Source of the DNA: DATLZU01 sp035573855 | GTDB lineage: Bacteria > Nitrospirota > Nitrospiria > Nitrospirales > Nitrospiraceae | Assembly (NCBI GenBank): GCA_035573855.1 | Contig: DATLZU010000019.1 | Coordinates: 62,001-126,000, forward strand | Direction of reading: 5' to 3' | Length of the DNA stretch: 64,000 bases | In this document: one piece after another, positions 8,401 to 16,273 of the stretch | How the letters are laid out: each line of letters opens with the position of its first letter | Numbering within the stretch: the first letter of the stretch is position 1 | The notes under the pieces: model-generated | What the model saw: only the letters and a program-made list of their open reading frames with translations | Told to the model about the DNA's origin: nothing | Database searches by the model: none | Made by a program: the position numbers and the translations under genes

Positions 8401-9417
8401 TCACATCCTTGTATCCAGAATCATCAGTGCGGCGAATGCGACCACGACCAGGGCCCCGACTACTGCGTTCACGATCGCCATCGGCCACCCTCGTTTCGAC
8501 AATTCCCGATCGAGAAGCGGATACCCAACGAACACCGCGGCGCCGCCCACCATGCTCCAGAGCGCGACCGGACCGGGCAGCAACGTGATCCACATGTACG
8601 GCGCCGAGAAATACCACGGGGGAGAAACGTCCGAAGCGACCTCCTGGGGATTGGCCGGCTGGCCGAGAGTGGGAGGAAAGATCATGACCAGATCGACGAT
8701 CAAGACCAGCAATCCGGCGGCGATCGCGCCCATCTTCAACGTATGTTCCGGGTAGAACGGGTGGGAGCCCCGGCTTCCCTCTACCTCGGCGAAACCGACA
8801 AGTCGGACCACCAGCACGTGACCCAACACGAGACCGGCCAGCAAAACGGGCAAGAGTTTCGTGTGCAGGTCGTAAAGCCGCAAGAGCGTGTTGCCGGACA
8901 CCTCTTCCCCGCCGCGCAGGAGATAGAGCAGCGGCGTCCCGACGATCGGCAGCGTCCCCAGCATGTTGGTCACGACCGTCATCCCCCAATACGAGACGTT
9001 GTCGTACACCAGCGAGTACCCCGTAAATCCCATCGCGAAGGTCACGAACAACACCAGCGCGCCCGTGACCCATTTCAGTTCGCCGGGTGTCCGGTAGGCG
9101 CGCGTCAGAAAGACGCGAATCACATGAAAGAGCAAGAACAGGATCATCAGGTCCACCGAGAACTTGTGCAGACCGCGGACGAACCAACCGAGATAGATCT
9201 CGTGCGTGATCTGCTCGACGCTTTCGTAAGCCTGCTCCGGCGAGGGTACATAGTAGAACGTCAGCATCAGGCCGGTCGCGACGAGAAGCCCGAACAGGGT
9301 GAGCGGAATCGCTCCCAGGGTATACGGCCACCAGTCAAGGTGCTGCGGCAAATCTTTCTGGATATAGTCGATCCAGGTTTTGGTTCTGCCGTTTTGCGCG
9401 GCCGCCTTGATCTCCAT
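8401..9417 (-). CDS. cytochrome b of a bc/b6f-type quinol oxidoreductase
   Basis: Integral membrane diheme cytochrome b, about 338 residues with about eight hydrophobic segments, so the b6 part and subunit IV are fused. Haem ligands are visible as His-X13-His (LHKFSVDL...FH) and His-X14-His (LHTKLLP...GH), the b6-like spacing. The Qo-site motif is PPWYF instead of PEWY. It should oxidise quinol and pass electrons to the Rieske protein and the octaheme cytochrome. It lies between these two genes, about 80 bp from each. The frame opens at TTG 9453 (GAAGG upstream); ATG 9417 is chosen but is not certain. Confidence 0.9.
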   Translation of the reverse strand: MEIKAAAQNGRTKTWIDYIQKDLPQHLDWWPYTLGAIPLTLFGLLVATGLMLTFYYVPSPEQAYESVEQITHEIYLGWFVRGLHKFSVDLMILFLLFHVIRVFLTRAYRTPGELKWVTGALVLFVTFAMGFTGYSLVYDNVSYWGMTVVTNMLGTLPIVGTPLLYLLRGGEEVSGNTLLRLYDLHTKLLPVLLAGLVLGHVLVVRLVGFAEVEGSRGSHPFYPEHTLKMGAIAAGLLVLIVDLVMIFPPTLGQPANPQEVASDVSPPWYFSAPYMWITLLPGPVALWSMVGGAAVFVGYPLLDRELSKRGWPMAIVNAVVGALVVVAFAALMILDTRM

Positions 9418-9495
9418 CGGAGATACTAACGCCTTCACCTTGCCCACCCTCAACGTTCGGCCTTCAGTCCTCAGCGTTACGCCGAGAGCCGACGG

Positions 9496-9945
9496 CTAAC
9501 TGCTTTGAAGAATGTTCACGTACAACTGTCCGTTGCGTTCCACCACCTGATACCGGTCCAGCGGGCGCGGTGGCGGGCCGGCGATGTTCCGGCCGGTCCT
9601 ATCGAATACGCCCTGGTGGCATGGACAGACGAACTGCCCGCGCTCCTTGTTCCAGGAGACCAAACAACCGAGATCGGTGCAGCGCCGGGAAAAGGCCGTG
9701 ACGCCTTCCTCGGTCTTGAGTACCATGATCTTATGGGTGCCGAGCGTCACAGGGACCGCTTCGCCCATCGGCAGGCGGGCTTCGGTTCCGATCAGAACCG
9801 CCTCGTACCGTTTCGACTTTTGACTCGGCACCAGGAACTGCACAAACCGCAGAGCCAGCGCTCCGATCCCGAACAGCGTCCCGAACGCCATGACGGCCTG
9901 ACTTAAAAACCGCCGTCGCCCGATGTCATCGTGGATCACTGCCAT
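9496..9945 (-). CDS. Rieske iron-sulfur protein
   Basis: The 149-residue protein has the two [2Fe-2S] ligand motifs CTDLGC and CPCHQG. Its N-terminus has a twin-arginine stretch (IGRRRFLSQ) followed by one hydrophobic helix that would also act as the membrane anchor. It is the first gene of the Rieske, cytochrome b, octaheme set and should take electrons from quinol at the Qo site of cytochrome b. ATG 10005 is in frame, but ATG 9945 places the Tat motif close to the N-terminus and is preferred; neither has a strong ribosome-binding site. Confidence 0.92.
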   Translation of the reverse strand: MAVIHDDIGRRRFLSQAVMAFGTLFGIGALALRFVQFLVPSQKSKRYEAVLIGTEARLPMGEAVPVTLGTHKIMVLKTEEGVTAFSRRCTDLGCLVSWNKERGQFVCPCHQGVFDRTGRNIAGPPPRPLDRYQVVERNGQLYVNILQSS

Positions 9946-10015
9946 ACAGAACCCGTGGCGCGTGAAGCGTTGCCGGTGCGCGTGGAACCGCGCATCACAT
10001 GGCATGTGTCACGCA

Positions 10016-11182
10016 TCAGGAATACGCTTTCTCCCCATGCTGCGAGAGATCGAGCCCCAGCACTTCGGCCTCTTGGTCAGCGCGCGGCGACATCAGCCGC
10101 TGAAGAACCTTGATCAAAAGCACCGTCATCGCGCCGGCGTAGACCCAGGTTACAGCGGCGGCGACCACCTGGGCAAAGAATTGATAGGGATAACCGTAAA
10201 ACAGACCGTCGCTTCCGTCGGGATTGACCGCCGTGGAAGCAAACAACCCGGTGGAGACCATGCCCCATGTCCCGCCAACGCCGTGCATGCCGAAGACATC
10301 CAGCGAATCGTCATACCCCAGGATCGGCTTCACAAAGTTCACGGCCATATAACAGAAGCCTCCGGCTCCGATCCCAATCACCAGCGCCGAGAGCGGGCCG
10401 ACATAGCCGGCCGCTGGCGCGATCGCTACCAGCCCGGCCACGGCCCCGCTGACCGTACCCAACACGGTGGGCTTGTCCCGTTGCAGCCACTCCGCAGCAG
10501 TCCAAGCCAACGCAGCGGAGGCCGCCGCCAGGTGAATCGCCACGAACGCGCTGGTGACCGCAGTCACTGTCGCCACGCCCGGCTTGGCTGCAAAGCCCCA
10601 CCATCCCACCCAGAGAAAGCCCGCGCCGCAGATCGAGAGAGGAAGATCGTGCGGCATCATGTCCGCTCGCCCGAATCCTTTCCGCGGACCGATCAGGACG
10701 GCGGCTACTAATGCCGCCACCCCAGCGCTAATGTGGATGACCGCCCCTCCAGCGAAGTCCAGGCTGCCCAGGTTCGCGAGCCATCCGCCGCCCCAGAGCC
10801 AGTACGCGAGCGGACCATAAACCAGCGCTATCCAGAAGACCGAGAACAGCAAAAAAAACGGCAACCGGACCCGTTCCACCACCGCACCAGCCACCAGTGC
10901 CAACGCCAGCGCCCCGGCCTCGGCGGAAAAGATCGACAGCAACGGTCCGCTATTCCGCTCCGCATCGGTCACCACCCCGACGATACGGCTCGCTTCCAAC
11001 CCGAGACCGGCACTCAGCCAGCCGATCGACGCCAGCCCGAGCGCCAGCAGGGGAAGCGCCATGGTGTTGAGGGCATTCTTTTTCCGTACCATCCCGCCGT
11101 AAAACAGTGCCACGCCCGGAATGGTCAGAAAGGTGAACGTCCCGGCGACGAGCAGCCAAAGAATCGGATCGGAGTGAGCCAT
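10016..11182 (-). CDS. amt: Amt ammonium transporter (copy 1)
   Basis: The 388-residue channel of the Amt/Mep/Rh family has about 11 membrane helices and no cleavable signal, with its N-terminus close to the first helix. The pore histidines are in GGAVIHISAG and FGMHGVGG, and the cytosolic loop motif GYDDSLDVFG is present. It is shorter than the other two copies in the window, which have signal peptides. ATG 11182 overlaps the stop of the upstream 77-codon gene by one base (TGATG), so translation is probably coupled. Expression is likely sigma-54 dependent, from the promoter at 11440-11455. No glnB is adjacent. Confidence 0.95.
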   Translation of the reverse strand: MAHSDPILWLLVAGTFTFLTIPGVALFYGGMVRKKNALNTMALPLLALGLASIGWLSAGLGLEASRIVGVVTDAERNSGPLLSIFSAEAGALALALVAGAVVERVRLPFFLLFSVFWIALVYGPLAYWLWGGGWLANLGSLDFAGGAVIHISAGVAALVAAVLIGPRKGFGRADMMPHDLPLSICGAGFLWVGWWGFAAKPGVATVTAVTSAFVAIHLAAASAALAWTAAEWLQRDKPTVLGTVSGAVAGLVAIAPAAGYVGPLSALVIGIGAGGFCYMAVNFVKPILGYDDSLDVFGMHGVGGTWGMVSTGLFASTAVNPDGSDGLFYGYPYQFFAQVVAAAVTWVYAGAMTVLLIKVLQRLMSPRADQEAEVLGLDLSQHGEKAYS

Positions 11183-11415
11183 CAGGCAGTTGGCCGAATA
11201 AGCGCGACGCGATATTCGCAACGCCGGACCGGCTGAAGCGAAATCGCCTCGGCTCGACTCAGCCGGTCGACCGCCAGAAACACTTGGACCCAACTGGCGT
11301 CGGTCAAGAAATGGACGATCTCCTCCAGCATCTGCGGGCCTTGTGTGCGCAAGGCATCGAGGAGTCGCTCTTCGATGGACAACGCTTGCACAAACTCATA
11401 GGCCAATGCGCTCAT
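11182..11415 (-). CDS. small protein coupled to amt1, possible winged-helix fold
   Basis: A 77-residue soluble protein with a very strong start (GCAAAGGAGGTCACC before ATG 11415); the longer frame to 11544 would run across the promoter. The helix-rich sequence (LLDALRTQG, EEIVHFLTD, VFLAVDRLSRAEAISL) ends in a beta-hairpin-like stretch, which resembles a compact winged helix; this is pattern reading, not a family match. It is translationally coupled to amt1 and lies directly behind a sigma-54 promoter, so a regulatory or accessory role in ammonium uptake is the simplest guess. Function unknown. Confidence 0.7.
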   Translation of the reverse strand: MSALAYEFVQALSIEERLLDALRTQGPQMLEEIVHFLTDASWVQVFLAVDRLSRAEAISLQPVRRCEYRVALIRPTA

Positions 11416-11439
11416 GGTGACCTCCTTTGCCGAGATGTC

Positions 11440-11455
11440 AGCAACTCCAGTGCCA
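11440..11455 (-). promoter_or_regulatory. sigma-54 promoter (-24/-12) for the small gene and amt1
   Basis: On the minus strand TGGCAC (11450-11455), five bases and TTGCT (11440-11444) match the sigma-54 consensus TGGCACG-N4-TTGCW at every position except the G after TGGCAC. Transcription would start near 11430, just ahead of the ribosome-binding site. rpoN (53.8-55.3 kb) and a GAFTGA-bearing activator (19.5-20.7 kb) are in the same window. Confidence 0.8.
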
Positions 11456-11671
11456 GGACGCATCACTCGAAAATTCCCTGCGAATACCGACCATTGCCTT
11501 GAACAAGGACAACCGGCCCGACAATTTTGTCGGAAAACAGACAAAAAGGGAGGCAGAACCGATCAGATTCTCCAGGTGCCAGGCAGCCCCTTGCGCTTCA
11601 AATGCTAATGGGTCTAGATGTACGAAAGGAGAGACAGTAGCGTTGATGAATCCTGCGGACGAGGCCGTTTT

Positions 11672-12240
11672 CAGCCGAGGGCTGACACGCGGCCCCGCTG
11701 CCTGCTCACTGCGTAAAGCGACTCGTTGCAGAAGCCAGACTTGAAGTCATCAAAATAGGTGATCGCATCGGATTTCGTCCAAAGCCCAATGCGTCCGCGC
11801 TGAAACTCATGATTGCAAAGGTCGAATACCCTGCGCTCGTCATGGAGCACTTCGATTCGGCAGCCGCGTAATGACCCGCAGCACGTGCCAGCGTCTCATC
11901 TCGATCGTCTGGTCCTGTTCTGGAGCATGTGCCGCACCCCTCCACCACACGATAGATCCGAACATTCTGCTCCAAGGGATTGGCGCGCGAGGTAATAGTT
12001 CCGGTCGTCGGCAGCACGCCATGTCGGCTTTCCCCTCGACCGGAAAACATACACCTGCACATCAACATCAACCCCGACGATCCCTTTATGAATACGAGCG
12101 GCTTATAAGCAGGCTCCGTCCCCGTCCTCTGCAACTGCCCCTCAATACCTACAGCGGGCTTTTGACGCGGTCTGATCGGAGAATTCTCCACTCTCTGGCT
12201 AGGCGACCATGGAACAGCGTGCCGACCGAGAAATCCTTGG
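11672..12240 (-). pseudogene. frameshifted remnant of a concanavalin-like periplasmic protein
   Basis: No single frame is open as a gene, but consecutive pieces in different minus-strand frames read as one domain: PLVFIKGSS, DDRNYYLAR, ANPLEQNVRIYRVV, TIEMRRWHVLRVITR, then GCRIEVLHDERRVFDL and GRIGLWTKSDAITYFDDFKS. This order (NYYLARANPLE, WHVLRV, RIEVLHD, GLWTKSD, YFDD) is typical of laminin/concanavalin-like (DUF1080-type) secreted domains. At least three frame changes are needed, near 12035, 11975 and 11865. The stop is at about 11672; the 5' limit is unclear. Confidence 0.7.
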
Positions 12241-12332
12241 AAAGGCACTCGCCTGCTCAGCAGCGAATGACCGGAAAAAGCACGCCACCATCTTCCATCA
12301 TCAGGATCAGGCAACATGGACCGGCGGCCGCG

Positions 12333-13076
12333 CTAGCGCCATGTTACCGCTTCCCAGTAGAGATGGACGAAAGTTTCATAGGGAGGGAAGTTCTTGGTGT
12401 TTTGTTCTTTCGAGCGCACCCACAGGTCGATTTCCATTCCGGCAGGGTCGGTCTCTCCACCGGGCAAGGTCCGTTTGATCGGATACCGCACCTCGTTGGT
12501 CTTACGGTCTCTCGACCGCTCCATCACCATAAAGTGAGCCTGGTAGTCCTGATAGAGAACCCGCTCATTTTTCCACACGGTGGCAGTCCCCCATCCCGCG
12601 AGATACAGCCATGTCTTGGGGTACAGGGGGTCCCCGTTGCCGGAATCGCCATGCTCGTAAACGCGGCTTGCGATGCCTCCATCCTGATACGGAAGCGACG
12701 CAGTAAACCGGTCAAATATGATTCGATAGCGGTCCGCCTTCTCGACGAATTCGGCCACAACCCGACCGGTGTTAGCGAGTTCGTTCACATCGATTTGAAT
12801 GGTGCCCTCCACAGAATTCAAATGTTTCCCCGCATAGTCGAGATGATCCCAGGGTGGAGCGTCTTGCATGCTGCCGATCAACGTTGCCCGTTCACCCTTG
12901 ATGTGAAACTCCCCCGTGTAAAACGGATGCTCGACGGCCTTGAAGATTCGGGTGCCTTCCGTCCCCTTGGGCGTTCCAAATACACCCTCATCAGCCGTGA
13001 CCGAAATCCAGACACCAACCACAACCGAGGCTACAACGACAATCGCCGCGACTTCTCCTCTGTTCAGAACCGCCAC
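12333..13076 (-). CDS. uncharacterised membrane-anchored protein
   Basis: A 247-residue protein of unknown function. A hydrophobic stretch close to the N-terminus (about residues 9-26, VAAIVVVASVVVGVWISV) acts as signal anchor, and the rest looks soluble and beta-rich, probably periplasmic. Visible blocks are FHIKGERATLIGS, DRYRIIFDRFTASL and ETFVHLYWEAVTWR. No catalytic motif was recognised. The frame opens at 13148, but GTG 13076 has AAGGAAGG about six bases upstream and puts the hydrophobic segment at the N-terminus, so it is preferred. It lies alone between the pseudogene and the PilZ gene. Confidence 0.7.
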   Translation of the reverse strand: MAVLNRGEVAAIVVVASVVVGVWISVTADEGVFGTPKGTEGTRIFKAVEHPFYTGEFHIKGERATLIGSMQDAPPWDHLDYAGKHLNSVEGTIQIDVNELANTGRVVAEFVEKADRYRIIFDRFTASLPYQDGGIASRVYEHGDSGNGDPLYPKTWLYLAGWGTATVWKNERVLYQDYQAHFMVMERSRDRKTNEVRYPIKRTLPGGETDPAGMEIDLWVRSKEQNTKNFPPYETFVHLYWEAVTWR

Positions 13077-13275
13077 CGCATCCTTCCTTTTGCTGATCGA
13101 AAAGATGATCCAAAATCCTTTGTTGACCGGAATCGAACTATAAGCCAATTCTTCAACGAAATCGAGCGGAGCAATACTCAGTTTAGGGAGGCTTACCCCA
13201 CCTAACTGCGAAAAGCTCAGATGCTGCGGGCCGAGCGGACTTTCAAGAAAATAGATATCTCGGGACGGCGGTCAC

Positions 13276-13659
13276 TCAGCAAGTAGGTAAGGACGCAATA
13301 CGGACGAGGTAGGACGCCACGAATTCGTTGAGGCGCGCCTCAGCTTCTGGAGCGATCCTGACGATTTGCAGTCCGAATTCAAGACCGTTCATCCACCGCA
13401 CGGCTGCCCGTTCCACGTCCAGAGGTCGCGGATCATTCGGAAGAAACACGCGCAGGGCGAGGTTCATCTCGAAGCCGATCGGATGGTTGCCCTCGATGCG
13501 ATAGCCGTTGAGAGAGAGATCCAATACCGTTCCGGTGCCCATGAAATTGTCAGCCAAGTAATACACGAAGCATCGGACGGGAATGCGACGGTACAGTCGC
13601 CTCCTTGGGAAATCGCCCGTGTCGCCGTTCTCTTTCTCTGGTCCGGAGGAGAGGGTCAT
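13276..13659 (-). CDS. PilZ-domain protein
   Basis: A 127-residue single-domain PilZ protein. The cyclic-di-GMP signature is present: an arginine-rich N-terminal motif (RRRLYRRIPVR, about residues 19-29) and DLSLNGYRIEG (D/N-x-S-x-x-G) about 20 residues later. Known PilZ proteins bind c-di-GMP and control motility, exopolysaccharide or partner enzymes; the target is not evident here. ATG 13659 has AAGGAAGAG just upstream. A small membrane-protein gene lies 21 bp upstream and may be in the same transcript. Confidence 0.88.
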   Translation of the reverse strand: MTLSSGPEKENGDTGDFPRRRLYRRIPVRCFVYYLADNFMGTGTVLDLSLNGYRIEGNHPIGFEMNLALRVFLPNDPRPLDVERAAVRWMNGLEFGLQIVRIAPEAEARLNEFVASYLVRIASLPTC

Positions 13660-13680
13660 GGCTCTTCCTTCGATCTCCGG

Positions 13681-13833
13681 TCAGCTCCACGCGCTCCTAT
13701 CCGGCTGGTCATGCGCTCGGACAGGTGGATGCCGTTGCATGGCGGCTTGTGCGAAGCCGATCGGCATTGCGACCTCGTCAACACAGGCCCCAGCCAACAC
13801 GACCAACGCCGCAAATTCCACAACACTGAACAT
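13681..13833 (-). CDS. small hypothetical membrane protein (50 aa)
   Basis: A 50-residue frame from ATG 13833, with CAGGAGAG about seven bases upstream. Residues 2-18 form a hydrophobic segment (FSVVEFAALVVLAGACV); the tail is polar. The longer frame to 13938 lacks a better start. It is next to the PilZ gene on the same strand. The evidence is the ribosome-binding site and the membrane segment only. Confidence 0.4.
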   Translation of the reverse strand: MFSVVEFAALVVLAGACVDEVAMPIGFAQAAMQRHPPVRAHDQPDRSAWS

Positions 13834-14385
13834 CGTTACACTCTCCTGGTCGGTCGAACGGTCACCGTTTCCACCCGTCATCAGAAAGCATAAAAGAAAT
13901 TCCGAGGAGACGGTATTCCTCGAAGAATCTACCTCCAAGGAGGGGATATGTTGCCCAACACTCTTCCTCCCGCTGCGAGGACGCTCAGATTACCGAGACA
14001 ATCCCGTTGGTTACGAACCCGAGCCGTAGAAAGCGGCATAAACTGTTCGGCAAAGGAACAGTGAATGAGCGACAAGCTCCGAAGGAGGGAAAGGCAGTCG
14101 GCGTGTCACGACGAAATGCCTTGGATCGCCCACGGGACGAGGGGAAGTGTGGGAAGAACCGCGTGGATGCGCTCCAACGGCGCCGCCGTTGGATTCCAGG
14201 AAGGAATAAACCTGAACGCGCACCCTGTCATGGTCTTCGACGACCGGCACGGTTTCGAACAGCCTTCGGCCACGGCGGAGAACCGCCGCCTTCTCCCCGA
14301 CAGCATCAGCGTCGGTGACACGTGGAGAGGACAGGTTTGAAGGCAACCGGAAACCCGAGGGCGATGGACGGGGCACGTGGCCGTC
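13834..14385. other. 552-bp interval without a convincing gene
   Basis: It lies downstream of amt2. Several short frames conflict: plus 14065-14340, which has AAAGGA upstream, and minus 14011-14376, which starts at GTG without a clear ribosome-binding site. Neither resembles a known family. No repeat, terminator with a U-tract or RNA gene was recognised. Confidence 0.4.
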
Positions 14386-15711
14386 TTACGAGTATGCCCG
14401 CTCGTTATGCTGGCTGATATCCAAACCGATCGACTCTTCTTCAGGCGACACCCGGAGCCCAACCGTGCGCTGCACCACCTTCAGAATTGCGAACGTCCCG
14501 ACACAGGAGAACGCCGCGACTGTGAGCGCAGCCACCGCTTGCACGCCGAAGAAACCGGGATTTCCGAAGAAGAGCCCATCAGCCCCGCCGGGGTTGACCG
14601 TTTTGGAAGCGAACAGGCCCGTGGCCAAGATACCGAAGATGCCGCCGACGCCGTGGATGCCGACGACATCCAGCGAATCGTCGTAGCCGAATTTCCCTTT
14701 CCAGATGATCGCGAGATAACTCAGGGCGCCGGCCGCCAATCCGATCGCCAGCGCGGAGAACACCCCCACATACCCCGCTCCCGGCGTGATGGTTGCGAGG
14801 CCGGCGACCGCACCGCTGGCGATTCCCAAGACCGTTGGCGTGCCCCGATGGCTCCACTCGATCAACACCCAGGCCAGCGCTCCGGCAGCAGCCGCCGTGT
14901 GCGTGGCCACAAACGCCGTCACCGCGGTCTGATTCGCCCCCAGGGCGCTACCCGCATTGAAGCCGAACCATCCGAACCAGAGCAAGCCGGTTCCCAAAAG
15001 CGTCATCGGGAGATTGTGCGGTGCCAGGTAATCGGTTCCGTAACCATGACGCGCACCCAACACCAGCGCGCAGACCAGGGCGCTAACGCCGGAACTGATA
15101 TGCACGACAGCGCCTCCGGCGAAATCCAGCGCCCCCAGCTTCCCCAGCCACCCTCCGCCCCACAGCCAATGCGCGATCGGCGCGTACACGAACAAGGACC
15201 AGAGCGCGGCGAACAGCATCAGCGCGCTGAATTTCATTCGTTCGGCGAAAGCGCCCGTAATCAAAGCCGGCGTGATCGCCGCGAACATGAGTTGAAACAC
15301 CATGAAGGCCAGATGGGGAACCGTAGGACCGTAAGTCGCATTCGGCGCCAGCCCCACCCCATTCAACGCGACCCAATCGAGCCCGCCGATGAGGCCCCAC
15401 GTATCGGGACCGAAGGCCAAACTATATCCGATCAACACCCATAACACCGTGACCAGACACAGGATGGCAAAGCTCTGCATGATGGTCCCGAGCACGTTCT
15501 TGCTCCGGACCAGGCCGCCGTAGAACAGCGCCAGGCCCGGCATGATCATCGCCAGCACCAAAGCCGACGAGAGCAACACCCAGGCCGTGTCCGCGGCGCT
15601 GATCGCGGTCGCGCCTGCCGCAGCCAGTCCATCCTGCGCCCAGGCCGTTTCTCCGGCGGTCAATGACACCGCCCACAGACATGCCGCCGTCATTCTCATG
15701 GTCTTCCGCAT
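14386..15711 (-). CDS. amt: Amt ammonium transporter (copy 2), downstream of cynS
   Basis: The 441-residue Amt-family channel has a cleavable signal peptide (residues 1 to about 25, ending TAWAQ) and about 11 helices. Pore motifs are GGAVVHISSG and VGIHGVGG; GYDDSLDVVG is the cytosolic loop. It lies 80 bp downstream of cynS on the same strand, so it may recover or retain the ammonia made by cyanase. The start has GAGGAGCAGG upstream. A GC-rich hairpin (CCGCCGG / CCGGCGG type, about 15733-15765) in the gap may lower or separate its expression from the cyn genes. Confidence 0.95.
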   Translation of the reverse strand: MRKTMRMTAACLWAVSLTAGETAWAQDGLAAAGATAISAADTAWVLLSSALVLAMIMPGLALFYGGLVRSKNVLGTIMQSFAILCLVTVLWVLIGYSLAFGPDTWGLIGGLDWVALNGVGLAPNATYGPTVPHLAFMVFQLMFAAITPALITGAFAERMKFSALMLFAALWSLFVYAPIAHWLWGGGWLGKLGALDFAGGAVVHISSGVSALVCALVLGARHGYGTDYLAPHNLPMTLLGTGLLWFGWFGFNAGSALGANQTAVTAFVATHTAAAAGALAWVLIEWSHRGTPTVLGIASGAVAGLATITPGAGYVGVFSALAIGLAAGALSYLAIIWKGKFGYDDSLDVVGIHGVGGIFGILATGLFASKTVNPGGADGLFFGNPGFFGVQAVAALTVAAFSCVGTFAILKVVQRTVGLRVSPEEESIGLDISQHNERAYS

Positions 15712-15791
15712 GATGCTGTCCTGCTCCTCTCGGGCTTCGAGACCGCCCGCCGGGCGAGGCCGGCGGGGCGTTTCCCCTCGGATGCGTCCGA

Positions 15792-16232
15792 TCAGAACGT
15801 CTTATACTCCAGCCACTTGCCGTTCAGCGTGATCTTGCAGCGGGCCTCCCCCTGGCTGCCGGTCACTTTCTCCATGTCGATCGTAAAATCGATGGCGCTC
15901 ATGATCCCGTCACCAAACAGCTCGTTGGCCATCTCGCGCAGAGCGTCGCCGTAGACCCCGACGATCTCCAGCAGCCGGTACTTGAACGGATCGGTCGTGT
16001 TAGGAAAATCCGTCCGCACCGGAAACCGGCTCAGCGCTTCCGTCGTCTCCTTGTCCAACTCCAACAACTTGCCGACTTTTTGGGCTTCGTCCGGAGTTAA
16101 CCGGTGATTACCGTTCAATGCAGCCGCGACGAACATCGGGCTTTTGCCGATGGTCTTCGCCACTTCGGCGATCGTCACCTTCTTTGCCAGCCGTTTGGCC
16201 TTGATGATGTCCCGTGGTTTCTTCGCTTCCAT
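15792..16232 (-). CDS. cynS: cyanate hydratase (cyanase)
   Basis: The 146-residue cyanase converts cyanate and bicarbonate to ammonia and carbon dioxide (through carbamate). The N-terminal half is a helix-turn-helix-like bundle (KKVTIAEVAKTIGKS). The C-terminal catalytic part, FKYRLLEIVGVYG then FGDGIMSAIDF, keeps the active-site Arg, Glu and Ser. ATG 16232 has GGAAGGAGGG upstream; the frame stays open far beyond this start, through the ABC ATPase gene. It follows the ABC transporter genes directly, an arrangement like the cyanobacterial cynABDS operons, so imported cyanate is the likely substrate. Confidence 0.96.
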   Translation of the reverse strand: MEAKKPRDIIKAKRLAKKVTIAEVAKTIGKSPMFVAAALNGNHRLTPDEAQKVGKLLELDKETTEALSRFPVRTDFPNTTDPFKYRLLEIVGVYGDALREMANELFGDGIMSAIDFTIDMEKVTGSQGEARCKITLNGKWLEYKTF

Positions 16233-16273
16233 GTGCCCCCTCCTTCCGTGAATGGCCGTCCGCCGACCTCGAC

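Noticed and set aside
11571..11590. Second TGGCAC on the minus strand near 11.58 kb as a sigma-54 promoter
   Set aside because: No GC-containing -12 element at the right distance.
11706..12317. 203-codon minus-strand frame as an intact gene
   Set aside because: Only short parts match the lectin-like domain; the rest of the domain is in other frames, so it is a pseudogene.
11871..13205. 444-codon plus-strand open frame
   Set aside because: Antisense to the pseudogene and to the 12333-13076 gene; no ribosome-binding site or family features. The minus-strand gene has a good start and signal anchor.
14065..14340. 91-codon plus-strand frame with AAAGGA upstream
   Set aside because: No recognisable family, conflicting frames on both strands, composition like non-coding sequence; left as unassigned.
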